A stretch of 33,054 nt of DNA from Jiangella rhizosphaerae (lineage in GTDB: Bacteria > Actinomycetota > Actinomycetes > Jiangellales > Jiangellaceae), in the NCBI RefSeq assembly GCF_003579925.1, contig NZ_QUAL01000123.1:1-33054 (forward strand). Direction: 5' to 3'. A model generated the notes under the pieces. That model saw nothing but the letters and a program-made list of their open reading frames with translations, was not told where the DNA came from and ran no database searches. The first letter of the stretch is position 1. Each line of letters opens with the position of its first letter. The position numbers and the translations under genes are program-made. Positions 23,420-31,030 of this stretch are shown piece by piece.

Positions 23420-24702
23420 GCGCGCAGACACTGGCGGCGCCGCCGGCTCCGACCGGTCAGGAGCTCGCCGTCCGGCCCAGCTGGAAGGCGCCCATCGCGT
23501 TCGCCGTCCTCGCACTGGTCGCGCTGATCACCTTCGGCATCCTCGGCGAGTCCGGCCAGACCAGCACGTTCGGCATCTCGACCGGCTCCGATGCCTGGCA
23601 GATCGACCCCCTGGCGCTGTCGTCGCAGCCGGTCGCGCTCGGCCTGTCGCTGGTGTGCGTCGCCGTCGCGGCGTACGCGGCGTGGCTGGTCCGCGCCGGT
23701 CAGGCGGTGCCGGTGTGGCTGACGGTGCTGTTCGCCATCGCGTTCGTGCTGGCGTTCCTCGTCTGGGCGGTGGCGGGCGAGCAGATCTCGTTCACGTCGC
23801 TGCTGCAGGGGGCCCTGGCGCTGTCGGTGCCGCTGGTGTTCGGCGCGCTGTCGGGTGTGCTGTGCGAGCGGGCCGGCGTCATCAACATCGCGATCGAGGG
23901 CCAGCTGCTGGCGGGCGCGTTCCTGTCCGCCGTCGTGGCGACGCTGACGGGAAACCTGTACGTGGGGCTCATCGCGGCCGTCGTGGCGGGCCTGCTGGTG
24001 GCGTTCGTGCTGGCGGTGTTCGCGATCAGGTACATCGTCAACCAGATCATCGTCGGCGTCGTGCTGAACGTGCTGGTGCTGGGCGTGACGAACTTCCTGT
24101 ACGGCCAGCTGCTGGCGCCCGAGGCGGCCACCTGGAACAGCCCGGGCACGCTGCCGCGGGTGGAGATCCCGCTGCTCAACGAGATCCCCGTGATCGGGCC
24201 GGTGCTGTTCGAGCAGACGATCATCGTCTACGCCATGTACGTCACGGTGATCCTGGTGCACGTCGCGCTGTTCCGCACCCGCTGGGGGCTGCGCGTCCGC
24301 GCCGTCGGTGAGCACCCGAAGGCCGCCGACACCCTGGGCATCCGCGTCAACACGGTGCGGTTCCGCAACGTCCTGCTGGGCGGGGCGGTGGCCGGGCTCG
24401 GCGGCGCGTTCTTCACGCTGGGCAACGTCGGCGCGTTCAGCCGGGAGATGTCGGCCGGCCAGGGCTTCATCGCGCTGGCGGCGATGATCTTCGGCCGGTG
24501 GAGCCCGCTGGGCGCCCTGGGCGCGGCGCTGCTGTTCGGCTTCGCGAACAACCTGCAGAGCGTGCTCGGCATCATCGGCACGCCGATCCCCAGCGAGTTC
24601 ATGCTGATGCTGCCGTACATCCTGACGATCTTCGCGGTCGCCGGGCTGGTCGGCCGGGTCCGTGCGCCGGCCGCCGACGGCGAGCCGTACGTGAAGTCAT
24701 GA
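23416..24702 (+). CDS. Nucleoside ABC importer permease 2
   Basis: This 428-residue partner permease has about ten helices and the same family landmarks: CERAGVINIAIEGQLLAGAFLSA, YIVNQIIVGVVLNVLVLGVTN, RAVGEHPKAADTLGIRV, GGAFFTLGNVGAF and GFIALAAMIFGRWSPLGALG. The N-terminal part has two extra hydrophobic segments (about 30-45 and 75-120). The GTG at 23416 overlaps the previous stop (GTGA) and was chosen for that coupling; the longer frame upstream is a shadow of permease 1. Its stop overlaps the cytidine deaminase start (ATGA), so importer and deaminase are in one operon. Confidence 0.93.
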   Translation: MSAQTLAAPPAPTGQELAVRPSWKAPIAFAVLALVALITFGILGESGQTSTFGISTGSDAWQIDPLALSSQPVALGLSLVCVAVAAYAAWLVRAGQAVPVWLTVLFAIAFVLAFLVWAVAGEQISFTSLLQGALALSVPLVFGALSGVLCERAGVINIAIEGQLLAGAFLSAVVATLTGNLYVGLIAAVVAGLLVAFVLAVFAIRYIVNQIIVGVVLNVLVLGVTNFLYGQLLAPEAATWNSPGTLPRVEIPLLNEIPVIGPVLFEQTIIVYAMYVTVILVHVALFRTRWGLRVRAVGEHPKAADTLGIRVNTVRFRNVLLGGAVAGLGGAFFTLGNVGAFSREMSAGQGFIALAAMIFGRWSPLGALGAALLFGFANNLQSVLGIIGTPIPSEFMLMLPYILTIFAVAGLVGRVRAPAADGEPYVKS

Positions 24703-25100
24703 CCGAGATCGACTGGACGGCGCTGCGCGCGGCCGCCGTCGAGGTGGCCGAGCGCGCCTACGCGCCGTACTCCGGGTTCCCGGTCGGCGCGGCAGCGCTG
24801 GTCGACGACGGCCGGGTCGTCACCGGCTGCAACGTCGAGAACGCCGCCTACGGCGTCACGCTGTGCGCGGAGTGCGGGCTCGTGTCGTCGCTGATCGCCG
24901 GCGGTGGCGGCCGGCTGGTCGCGTTCACCTGCGTCGGCGGGACCGACCGGCGCCTGACCATGCCGTGCGGACGCTGCCGCCAGTTGCTGTGGGAACACGG
25001 CGGCGCGGCGCTGCTGGTCGAGACCCCGCAGGGGATCCAGACGATGGACCGGGTGCTGCCGCAGGCCTTCGGGCCGGAGGAACTGCCCGAGCGCCCGTAG
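24699..25100 (+). CDS. cdd: Cytidine deaminase
   Basis: This 133-residue zinc enzyme converts cytidine and deoxycytidine to uridine and deoxyuridine in pyrimidine salvage. The substrate motif is FPVGAAALVDDG and CNVENAAYG. Zinc ligands are C56 (in LCAEC, with catalytic E58), C90 and C93 (PCGRCRQ), the three-cysteine pattern of the homotetrameric class. The length is normal. The ATG overlaps the permease stop by 4 bp, tying imported nucleosides directly to their first catabolic step. The expected next enzyme, thymidine phosphorylase, is 2.2 kb further on rather than adjacent. Confidence 0.96.
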   Translation: MTEIDWTALRAAAVEVAERAYAPYSGFPVGAAALVDDGRVVTGCNVENAAYGVTLCAECGLVSSLIAGGGGRLVAFTCVGGTDRRLTMPCGRCRQLLWEHGGAALLVETPQGIQTMDRVLPQAFGPEELPERP

Positions 25101-25109
25101 CGGCGATGG

Positions 25110-25132
25110 TTGTCGGTCGCCGCCCGTAGGGT
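25110..25132 (+). promoter_or_regulatory. Candidate PafBC-type DNA-damage promoter of the protease
   Basis: The sequence TTGTCGGTC, 8 bp, TAGGGT matches the RecA-independent DNA-damage promoter TTGTCRGTG-N8-TAnnnT at all but the last base of the 9-mer, with exact spacing. It starts 10 bp after the cdd stop. Transcription would begin near 25139, about 50 bp before the protease ATG. Confidence 0.62.
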
Positions 25133-25187
25133 GGGAGCCCCGCCCAGCCGGGCGGGGTCCGCCCGCGACCGTCCCCGGGAGTCGCCC

Positions 25188-26150
25188 ATGGAGCTGCAGA
25201 CCGCACGTGAGATCAAGGCCGAACTCCGCCGGCGGACGACGGCGCTGGCCGCCCCGCCCCGTCCGCACACCCCCACCGGCGGCGTCGCCGTCGGCGTCTG
25301 CGTCGTGGGCCCCGCCACCTACGGTGTCGCCGTCCGCACGTTCGGCACGTCCGACCTGGCCGCGGCGGTCGTCGAGGCCGGTCGCGAGCTGGCCGGCGAC
25401 GAGTGCGACGTCCGCGACGTCGGCGTCGTCCGCGCCCACCAGTGGGACGCCGCTGAGCTGCAGCAACGGCAGCGGCCGCTGCGCCCCGGCCTGTCGGTCT
25501 CGCATCTGAACGTGACGGCGGGGACCATCGGCGCGTTCGTGGTCGCCTCCGACGCGCCGGACGACGTGCTGGTGCTGTCGAACAACCACGTCCTGGCCGA
25601 CTCCGGCCGCGGCACGGCCGGCGACGCCGTCGTCCAGCCCGGCGTGGCCGACGGCGGCACGGTCGCCGGCGACCGCATCGGCGTCCTCGCCGGCGTCGTC
25701 GCCCTCGACCCGGTGGTGCCCAACCTCGTCGACGCCGCGACCGCCCGCCTCGACGACGGCGTCGAGATCTCCGCCGGCTACCCGGCCGGCGAGCTCACCG
25801 GCTGGGTCGCCGTCACCGACGACGTCGAGGTCGAGAAGGCGGGCCGCACCACCGGAGTGACGCGCGGCCGGGTCAGCGCCATCGAGGTCGACGGCATCAG
25901 CGTCCAGTACCCGTCCGGCGTCCTCGACTTCGACGACCAGATCGAGGTCACCGGCACCGGCACCGGTCCGGCCGGCTTCTCCTCCGGCGGCGACAGCGGG
26001 TCGCTGGTCTACCGCCCCGACACCCGCGAGGCGGTCGGCTTGCTCTTCGCCGGCAGCGACACCGGCGGCCCCGACAGGCAGGGGCTGACGTACTGCAACC
26101 CCATCGGCACCGTGCTCGACCGGCTCGGCGTGCGCCTCAGGCTTCGCTGA
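25188..26150 (+). CDS. Trypsin-fold serine protease, apparently intracellular
   Basis: This 320-residue protein has a chymotrypsin-like core with probable catalytic His134 (LVLSNNHVLAD), Asp182 (NLVDAATARLDDG) and Ser270 (SSGGDSGSLVY). The LSNNHVL and GDSGS pattern resembles the Nal1-like/trypsin-like group of bacterial proteases. Residues 1-105 are a leader region: an N-terminal helix (LQTAREIKAELRRRTTAL), then a short strand-rich module (GVAVGVCVVGPATYGVAVRTFG). No signal peptide or membrane helix is visible, so cytosolic location is inferred. The ATG at 25188 has GGGAG 6 bp upstream. It lies between cdd and the repeat block, in the middle of what is usually one nucleoside operon, and has its own candidate damage-type promoter. 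The substrate is unknown. Confidence 0.83.
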   Translation: MELQTAREIKAELRRRTTALAAPPRPHTPTGGVAVGVCVVGPATYGVAVRTFGTSDLAAAVVEAGRELAGDECDVRDVGVVRAHQWDAAELQQRQRPLRPGLSVSHLNVTAGTIGAFVVASDAPDDVLVLSNNHVLADSGRGTAGDAVVQPGVADGGTVAGDRIGVLAGVVALDPVVPNLVDAATARLDDGVEISAGYPAGELTGWVAVTDDVEVEKAGRTTGVTRGRVSAIEVDGISVQYPSGVLDFDDQIEVTGTGTGPAGFSSGGDSGSLVYRPDTREAVGLLFAGSDTGGPDRQGLTYCNPIGTVLDRLGVRLRLR

Positions 26151-26177
26151 TTCTCAGCGGCAGCGTGGCAGCGGACC

Positions 26178-26250
26178 GCCTTGGCAAGCCTCACCGTCGC
26201 GCAACATCGGACATATCGGACAAGTTTGCGACGACCAGCATTGCCAAGGC
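26178..26250. terminator. Two-part inverted repeat after the protease gene
   Basis: GCCTTGGCAA (26178-26187) pairs with TTGCCAAGGC (26241-26250), and CGTCGC (26195-26200) pairs with GCGACG (26228-26233). The tip holds a short direct repeat, ATCGGACA twice. It begins 27 bp after the protease stop. It could stop transcription, although it lacks a T-tract, or be a further palindromic element. It starts the 435-bp gene-free stretch 26151-26585. Confidence 0.5.
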
Positions 26251-26271
26251 CCGCGGCCCTGTCTCGGTGCT

Positions 26272-26492
26272 TGTGGACAGCGATGATCATCGACGATCGC
26301 CTACATCACGAGGATTACCTGAGCGTCAACACCCCTACAGGCCTGGTGATGCTCGGGTGATCCTCGTGATGGCTCCGGAATCACGGTGATATCTCGCCAG
26401 GTGGACGCTCCACGACACTAACGCCACCCAGAACGGGCCGACGCCCGAGCCGGCCCCGTCGCCGCTCTTCCCCCGTCCCCCCGATAGCTGCG
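26272..26492 (+). repeat. Dispersed ~220-bp intergenic repeat, copy 2
   Basis: This is the direct-orientation partner of 2220-2438. The outer hairpin arms at 26304-26371 pair as in copy 1 (CATCACGAGGAT / ATCCTCGTGATG). The hairpin tip, ACACCCCTACAGG, is the reverse complement of the equivalent copy-1 segment, so the tip is flipped. The distal part (GAATCACGGTGA, GGTGGACGCTCCACGACAC) is nearly identical between copies. Confidence 0.85.
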
Positions 26493-26549
26493 GCCAAGAC
26501 AATCGGGCAGCAGGGGGACGGGACCAACGCAGCGGGGACGGGACCAACG
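26474..26549. repeat. Collapsed palindromic repeat (copy C) with tandem duplication
   Basis: The 49-bp segment 26474-26522 keeps the outer arms CCGTCCCCC...AGGGGGACGG of the 145-bp copy B but lacks 96 bp of its interior. The junction GATAGCT|GCGGCCAAG matches B on both sides, with a GC microhomology. The right end is partly duplicated in tandem: a 19-bp and a 20-bp unit ending GGGGACGGGACCAAC (26511-26529 and 26530-26549). The remaining 36 bp up to the next gene stop show nothing further. Confidence 0.8.
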
Positions 26550-26585
26550 TCACCTCACGACCAACGCGGCACCTCGCGGCGGGCG

Positions 26586-27218
26586 TCAGATGGCGGCGAT
26601 GTCGCGGGGGGCGCGCTCGGCCCGGGCGAGCGCCCGCAGGACCGCCGGTGCACTGTGCTTGCGCACCGACAGGGTCGTCAGCAGGTCGAACACCGGGCGC
26701 AGCGCCGCTTCGGGCAGCGGCGGCGTCTCGACCCCCACGCTGACGGCGAGGTCGTCGTCGTGGACGGCGATCTCGAGCAGCCGCGTCGTCAGATAGTCGT
26801 CGAGGGTGAGCGACCAGCGGCCGGCGAGGTGCACGAGCCGGCCGGCGGGCTCCGCGGACAGGCTGGCGCGCAGATCCGCCAGCGTGTCCGTCGTCCGCAC
26901 CACCAGCGCCTCCGGCCCGCCCGCGGCGGCCGTGTCGCCGCGCTCGCGGATCGCGACGTTGGTCTCGGCGTCGAGGCCGGCGCCGATCCAGGTGGACCGC
27001 GTGTAGTGGTCGAGCAGCGCGGCCGGAGGCTCGTCGGGCACGGGCGTGGCGAGCACCTCGGGCACCGCGAGCACCTGCCCGGCGAGGTGTCCGGCCAGCC
27101 CGCCGACGGTGAACGCCTCGAGCGCGCTCGGCTCGTCCCAGTGCGCGGCGACCGCCGGGTCGCGGAGCAGGTCGAGCGCCGTCGACGCCGCGTCGAGGTA
27201 CAGCTGCCGCACCGTCAT
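26586..27218 (-). CDS. Mycothiol-dependent maleylpyruvate-isomerase-like protein
   Basis: This 210-residue protein of the DinB/MDMPI-like fold is related to mycothiol-dependent maleylpyruvate isomerases. The metal-site pattern is His44 (GGLAGHLAGQ) plus E149-x3-H153 (TRLLEIAVHDDDLA), the usual spacing for the family. Known relatives use mycothiol as cofactor, but most actinobacterial paralogues have no assigned substrate. Start: the ATG at 27218. On the minus strand a TAGGGT hexamer (27231-27226) lies 7 bp before that ATG, which suggests a leaderless transcript. It is divergent from deoA with only 42 bp between them, and downstream it runs into the repeat block. Confidence 0.82.
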   Translation of the reverse strand: MTVRQLYLDAASTALDLLRDPAVAAHWDEPSALEAFTVGGLAGHLAGQVLAVPEVLATPVPDEPPAALLDHYTRSTWIGAGLDAETNVAIRERGDTAAAGGPEALVVRTTDTLADLRASLSAEPAGRLVHLAGRWSLTLDDYLTTRLLEIAVHDDDLAVSVGVETPPLPEAALRPVFDLLTTLSVRKHSAPAVLRALARAERAPRDIAAI

Positions 27219-27260
27219 GCCCACCACCCTACGGTCGGCCGGAAGTGCGATGATCCCATC

Positions 27261-28559
27261 ATGGCAACACCCGAACCCTTCGACGCCGTCGACGTCATCC
27301 GGACCAAGCGCGACCGCGGCGAGCTGTCCGACGGGCAGATCGACTGGGTCGTCGACGCGTACACGCGCGGCGTCGTCGCCGACGAGCAGATGTCGGCGCT
27401 GGCGATGGCGATCCTGCTCAACGGCATGTCCCGGCGCGAGATCGCCCGCTGGACCGACGCGATGATCCGCACGGGCCGGCGCATGGACTGGTCGGCCGTC
27501 GACCGTCCCACCACTGACAAGCACTCGACGGGCGGCGTGGGCGACAAGATCACGCTGCCGCTGGCGCCGACAGTGGCCGCGTGCGGCGCCGCGGTGCCGC
27601 AGCTGTCCGGGCGCGGGCTCGGCCACACCGGCGGGACGCTGGACAAGCTGGAGTCGATCCCGGGCTGGCGGGCGTCGCTGAGTGCGGACGAGATGCTCGG
27701 CGTGCTGCGCGACACCGGCGCCGTCGTCTGCGCGGCCGGCGACGACCTCGCACCGGCGGACAAGAAGCTGTACGCCCTGCGCGACGTCACCGGCACCGTC
27801 GAGGCCATTCCGCTGATCGCGTCGTCGATCATGAGCAAGAAGATCGCCGAGGGCACCGGTGCGCTGGTCCTCGACGTCAAGGTCGGATCGGGCGCGTTCA
27901 TGAAGGACGCCGCCTCCGCGCGCGAGCTGGCCGAGACGATGGTCGCGCTCGGCACCGACGCCGGCGTGCGCACCGTCGCGCTGCTCACGAACATGGAGAC
28001 GCCGCTCGGGCTGACGGCCGGCAACGCGCTGGAGGTCCGCGAGTCCGTCGAGGTGCTCGGCGGCGGCGGACCCGACGACGTCGTCGAGCTCACCGTCACG
28101 CTGGCCCGCGAGATGCTGGCCGCGGCCGGGCTCGACGGCGGCAAGGATCCGGCCGACGCGCTGAAGGACGGGTCGGCGATGGACGTGTGGCGGCGGATGA
28201 TCGCGGCGCAGGGCGGCGACCCGTCCGCCGCGTTGCCGCGGGCGCGCGAGACGCACACCGTCCTCGCCCCGGCCGACGGCGTGCTGGCGCGGCTCGACGC
28301 GTACCAGGTCGGCGTCGCGGCCTGGCGGCTCGGCGCCGGACGCGCCCGCAAGGACGAGGACGTCCAGGCCGCCGCGGGGGTCGAGCTGCACGCCAAGCCG
28401 GGCGCGGTCGTGCGGGCCGGCGAGCCGCTGCTGACGCTGCACACCGACGAGCCGGCCCGGTTCGACCGCGCGCTCGAGGCGCTCGACGGCGGCTACGTCA
28501 TCGCGCCGGCGGGCGGCCGGCCCGACCTGCCGCCGCTGGTCATCGACCGCGTCGGCTGA
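27261..28559 (+). CDS. deoA: Thymidine phosphorylase
   Basis: This 432-residue enzyme splits thymidine or deoxyuridine with phosphate to base and deoxyribose-1-phosphate. The N-terminal helical domain has FDAVDVIRTKRDRGELSDGQI. Phosphate- and base-binding motifs are DKHSTGGVGDKITLPLAP and the family signature SGRGLGHTGGTLDKLESIPG. Further landmarks are IASSIMSKKIAEG, DVKVGSGAFMK and a C-terminal barrel-sandwich domain (HTVLAPADGVLARLD, ELHAKPGAVVRAGEPLLTLH). The length is normal for the dimeric type II phosphorylases, so a broader pyrimidine nucleoside phosphorylase activity is possible. The ATG at 27261 has no strong ribosome-binding site. It acts after cytidine deaminase in the same salvage route although separated from it. 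Confidence 0.95.
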   Translation: MATPEPFDAVDVIRTKRDRGELSDGQIDWVVDAYTRGVVADEQMSALAMAILLNGMSRREIARWTDAMIRTGRRMDWSAVDRPTTDKHSTGGVGDKITLPLAPTVAACGAAVPQLSGRGLGHTGGTLDKLESIPGWRASLSADEMLGVLRDTGAVVCAAGDDLAPADKKLYALRDVTGTVEAIPLIASSIMSKKIAEGTGALVLDVKVGSGAFMKDAASARELAETMVALGTDAGVRTVALLTNMETPLGLTAGNALEVRESVEVLGGGGPDDVVELTVTLAREMLAAAGLDGGKDPADALKDGSAMDVWRRMIAAQGGDPSAALPRARETHTVLAPADGVLARLDAYQVGVAAWRLGAGRARKDEDVQAAAGVELHAKPGAVVRAGEPLLTLHTDEPARFDRALEALDGGYVIAPAGGRPDLPPLVIDRVG

Positions 28560-28595
28560 CGCGTCCGCACCCGGCGCCCCCACGAAAGGACTGCC

Positions 28596-28949
28596 ATGGT
28601 CAGACTGATCGACGCGCCGGCCCGCATCCCGGTGCCCGGCGGCAAGGTCATCGACGAGTACGTCGGCCGCTTCGCGACGCAGAACGGCGCGGTCTCGGTG
28701 GCGCGCATGCAGGCGCCGCCCGGCTGGGACGAGCCGGCCCAGGAGCCGGAGTTCGACGAGATCACACTGGTGCTGAGCGGCAGCGTCGTCGTCGAGCACG
28801 ACGGCGGCAGCACCACGGTCGCCGCCGGGCAGGCCCTGTTCACGGAGGCCGGCGAACGGGTCCGGTACACCGCCGGCCCCGACGGCGCCGAGTACGTCGC
28901 CATCTGCCTGCCGGCGTTCGCGCCGGACCTGGCGCACCGCGAGGAGTGA
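28596..28949 (+). CDS. Small cupin-domain protein
   Basis: This 117-residue single-domain cupin shows strand motifs EFDEITLVLSGSVVVEHDGG and AAGQALFTEAGERVRYTAGPDG. Motif 1 has Glu rather than the His-x-His of enzymatic cupins, so metal binding is doubtful. Cupins of this size often act in metabolite binding or isomerisation; no substrate is evident. The ATG at 28596 has GAAAGG 6 bp upstream. It is 36 bp after deoA and may be transcribed with it, and it ends 37 bp before the MocR gene, which has its own operator. Confidence 0.85.
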   Translation: MVRLIDAPARIPVPGGKVIDEYVGRFATQNGAVSVARMQAPPGWDEPAQEPEFDEITLVLSGSVVVEHDGGSTTVAAGQALFTEAGERVRYTAGPDGAEYVAICLPAFAPDLAHREE

Positions 28950-28964
28950 CGGTTCGGGCCGCGG

Positions 28965-28978
28965 CTGTACCAGTACAG
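28965..28978. promoter_or_regulatory. MocR operator candidate O1 with overlapping -10
   Basis: CTGTAC-CA-GTACAG is a perfect palindrome with 6-bp arms, 8 bp before the MocR start. TACAGT (28974-28979) fits a -10 hexamer placed so that transcription would begin at or next to the ATG, so the mRNA would be leaderless and autorepressed. The same GTACCAGTACAGTT string occurs upstream of the PaiB-like gene. Confidence 0.62.
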
Positions 28979-28986
28979 TTGCGGGC

Positions 28987-30318
28987 ATGGCAGCCGAGGA
29001 CGTGATCGCCGGCCGCACGTCGCGGGCCATCGCGGACAGCGTCGAGGCGGCCATCGAGGCCGGCCGGCTGGCCGAGTCCGAGCCGTTGCCGTCGGTGCGC
29101 GGTCTGGCGGCGCGCCTCGGCGTCAGTCCGACGACGGTGTCCGCCGCCTATCGCGACCTGCGGCTGCGCGGCGTCGTCACCAGTGAGGCCGGCCGCGTCA
29201 CGCGGGTCGGCGTCCGGCCGGTCAGCCGGGCGCAGCAGTACGGGCCGGTCGGGCCCGGTGTCCGCGACCTCAGCGACGGCAACCCCGATCCCGAGCTGCT
29301 GCCCGACGTCGCGGCGGCGTTGCGGGAGCTGGAGCTGCCGCGGTTCCTGTACGGCGCGCCGTCGGTGCTGCCGGAGCTGGCCGAGATCGCGACGGAGCAG
29401 TTCGGCGACCTCCCGGGCTGGCTGCGCACCAACGCGGGGCCGGTCGCCGTCGTCGGCGGGGCGATGGACGGCGTCGAGCGGGTGCTGGCCAGTCGCGCCC
29501 GGCCCAACGACCGCGTCGCCGTCGAGGATCCCGGCTATCCCGGCGTGCTCGAGCTGGTCCGGTCGATGGGCATGGTGCCGGTCGGGGTCGCCGTCGACGA
29601 CGCCGGCCCGGTGCCGTCGTCGCTGGCCGCCGCGCTCGCCGGCGGGCCGGTCGCGTTCGTCGTCACCCCGCGGGCGCAGAACCCGACCGGCGCCGCCGTC
29701 GACGGCGGCCGGGCGCGCGAGTTGCGCACCGTCCTCGACGACCACCCGGACGTGCTGGTGGTGGAGGACGACCACGCGTCGCTGATCGCCGGCGCGCGGT
29801 ACGTCTCGGTCTGCGTCGGCCGCCGGTCGTGGGCCATCGTCCGGACCACCAGCAAGGTGCTCGGGCCGGACCTTCGCACCGGCTTCCTGCTCGCCGACCC
29901 GCGCACCGCGCGCAGGGTCGCCGAACGGCAGCTGGTCGGGGCCGGCTGGGTCAGCCACCTGCTGCAGCACCTGGTCGTCCGGCTCTGGTCCGACGACGAC
30001 GTCCGCACCGGCGTGCGGCTGGCGGGCGACCTCTACCGCGCCCGCCGTGAGTCGCTGCTGTCGCGGCTGGCCGAGCGGGGGATCGCGGCCCGCGGCCGGT
30101 CCGGGCTGAACGTCTGGGTGCCGGTGCCGCACGAGGTCCCCGTCGTGCAGGCGCTGCAGAGCCGCGGCTGGGCGGTCCGCGCCGGTGAGCCGCACCGCAC
30201 GCACAGCGAGCCGTTCGTCCGCATCACGACGGCGACGCTCAGGTCCGGCGAGGCGGACCGGCTGGCCGCCGACCTCGCCGCCGTGCTGGGCCGGTCGCGC
30301 CGGACCCGCCTGGCGTGA
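28987..30318 (+). CDS. MocR-family PLP-dependent transcriptional regulator
   Basis: This 443-residue fusion has an N-terminal GntR-type winged helix (about 10-75; LPSVRGLAARLGVSPTTVSAAYRDLRLRGVV) and a class-I aminotransferase-fold domain. PLP site residues visible are N232 (QNPTG), D261/D262 (EDDHA), Lys290 (RTTSK, Schiff base) and Arg297 (DLRTGF). Family members sense amines, amino acids or PLP itself and act as repressors or activators. The ATG at 28987 follows a palindromic operator by 8 bp. The target list probably includes the adjacent convergent PaiB-like gene, whose promoter carries the same site; the two stops are 4 bp apart. Confidence 0.94.
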   Translation: MAAEDVIAGRTSRAIADSVEAAIEAGRLAESEPLPSVRGLAARLGVSPTTVSAAYRDLRLRGVVTSEAGRVTRVGVRPVSRAQQYGPVGPGVRDLSDGNPDPELLPDVAAALRELELPRFLYGAPSVLPELAEIATEQFGDLPGWLRTNAGPVAVVGGAMDGVERVLASRARPNDRVAVEDPGYPGVLELVRSMGMVPVGVAVDDAGPVPSSLAAALAGGPVAFVVTPRAQNPTGAAVDGGRARELRTVLDDHPDVLVVEDDHASLIAGARYVSVCVGRRSWAIVRTTSKVLGPDLRTGFLLADPRTARRVAERQLVGAGWVSHLLQHLVVRLWSDDDVRTGVRLAGDLYRARRESLLSRLAERGIAARGRSGLNVWVPVPHEVPVVQALQSRGWAVRAGEPHRTHSEPFVRITTATLRSGEADRLAADLAAVLGRSRRTRLA

Positions 30319-30322
30319 CGGC

Positions 30323-30994
30323 TCAGCCGGTGGCGCCGAGGCCGAGGACGTCGGCCATGAGGGCGGCCACCTCGCGGTCGCGGCCGTGCGTGCCGGCCGC
30401 CAGCGACGCCTGGACGCGGCGCTGCGTGCCGACCGGCTTGTTCTGGCTGAGCTTGAACGTGCTGCGGACGTCCTCGGCGGTGAGCTCGAAGGCGACGATG
30501 CCGGCCAGCAGTTGGTCGACGTAGTCCAGCGACGGCGTGGGGTCCCAGCCGGTGCCGGCGTACGCCTCGGTCGCGGCGATGCTGGCCATGATGATCGCCA
30601 GCGCCTCGTCCCGGTCGTCGACGACGCGGACCGGCCCGCTCACGTGCACGGCGGCGTAGTTCCACGTCGGGACGTTGGGCCGGTCGCCGTCGTACCAGGT
30701 GGGTGAGACGTAACCGTCCGGGCCGAGGAACACGGCCAGGGCCGAGCCCGCCGTCCGCAGCGCCGCACTCTGCGGATTGACCTTCGCCAGGTGACCCACG
30801 ATCGTCCCGCCCTGCAGCGGTTCGCCGTCGGCCGGCGGGCTCCCGTCAGGGCCGGGCCCGCGCAGCATCGGGACGTGCGTCGCCACCGGTGCCTCCCTGG
30901 CCCCGCCGCAGACGATCAGGCCGAACGGGTTCTCGCGGACCAGCCGGCCCTCGCGGTCCGGCGAGTCGGCGCGGAAGTGCCGGGGCGTGTGCAT
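30323..30994 (-). CDS. PaiB-type FMN-binding split-barrel protein
   Basis: This 223-residue protein of the PaiB (FMN-binding, so-called negative transcriptional regulator) family has the pyridoxamine-oxidase-like split barrel. Landmarks are the start HTPRHFRADSPD, GRLVRENPFGLIV, HVPMLRGPG, LQGGTIVGHLAKVNPQ, FLGPDGYVSPTWY, the flavin-site PTWNYAAVHVSGPVRV and the C-terminal FKLSQNKP. The ATG at 30994 has GGGAG 5 bp upstream and is preferred to the TTG at 31006. A direct regulatory role is doubtful for the family; an FMN-dependent redox function is at least as likely. A MocR-type operator overlaps its promoter. Confidence 0.9.
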   Translation of the reverse strand: MHTPRHFRADSPDREGRLVRENPFGLIVCGGAREAPVATHVPMLRGPGPDGSPPADGEPLQGGTIVGHLAKVNPQSAALRTAGSALAVFLGPDGYVSPTWYDGDRPNVPTWNYAAVHVSGPVRVVDDRDEALAIIMASIAATEAYAGTGWDPTPSLDYVDQLLAGIVAFELTAEDVRSTFKLSQNKPVGTQRRVQASLAAGTHGRDREVAALMADVLGLGATG

Positions 30995-31030
30995 GGGGGC
31001 TCCCAAGGAGTGTCAGCCGATCGGTGCAAA

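Noticed and set aside
26511-26549. Tandem 20-bp units as a possible CRISPR remnant
   Set aside because: There are only two adjacent units with no spacers and no cas genes; they are duplications of the palindrome's right end.
26586-29054. 822-codon minus-strand frame extending upstream of the mycothiol-family gene
   Set aside because: Only the last 210 codons show a protein family; the rest is antisense to deoA and the cupin gene.
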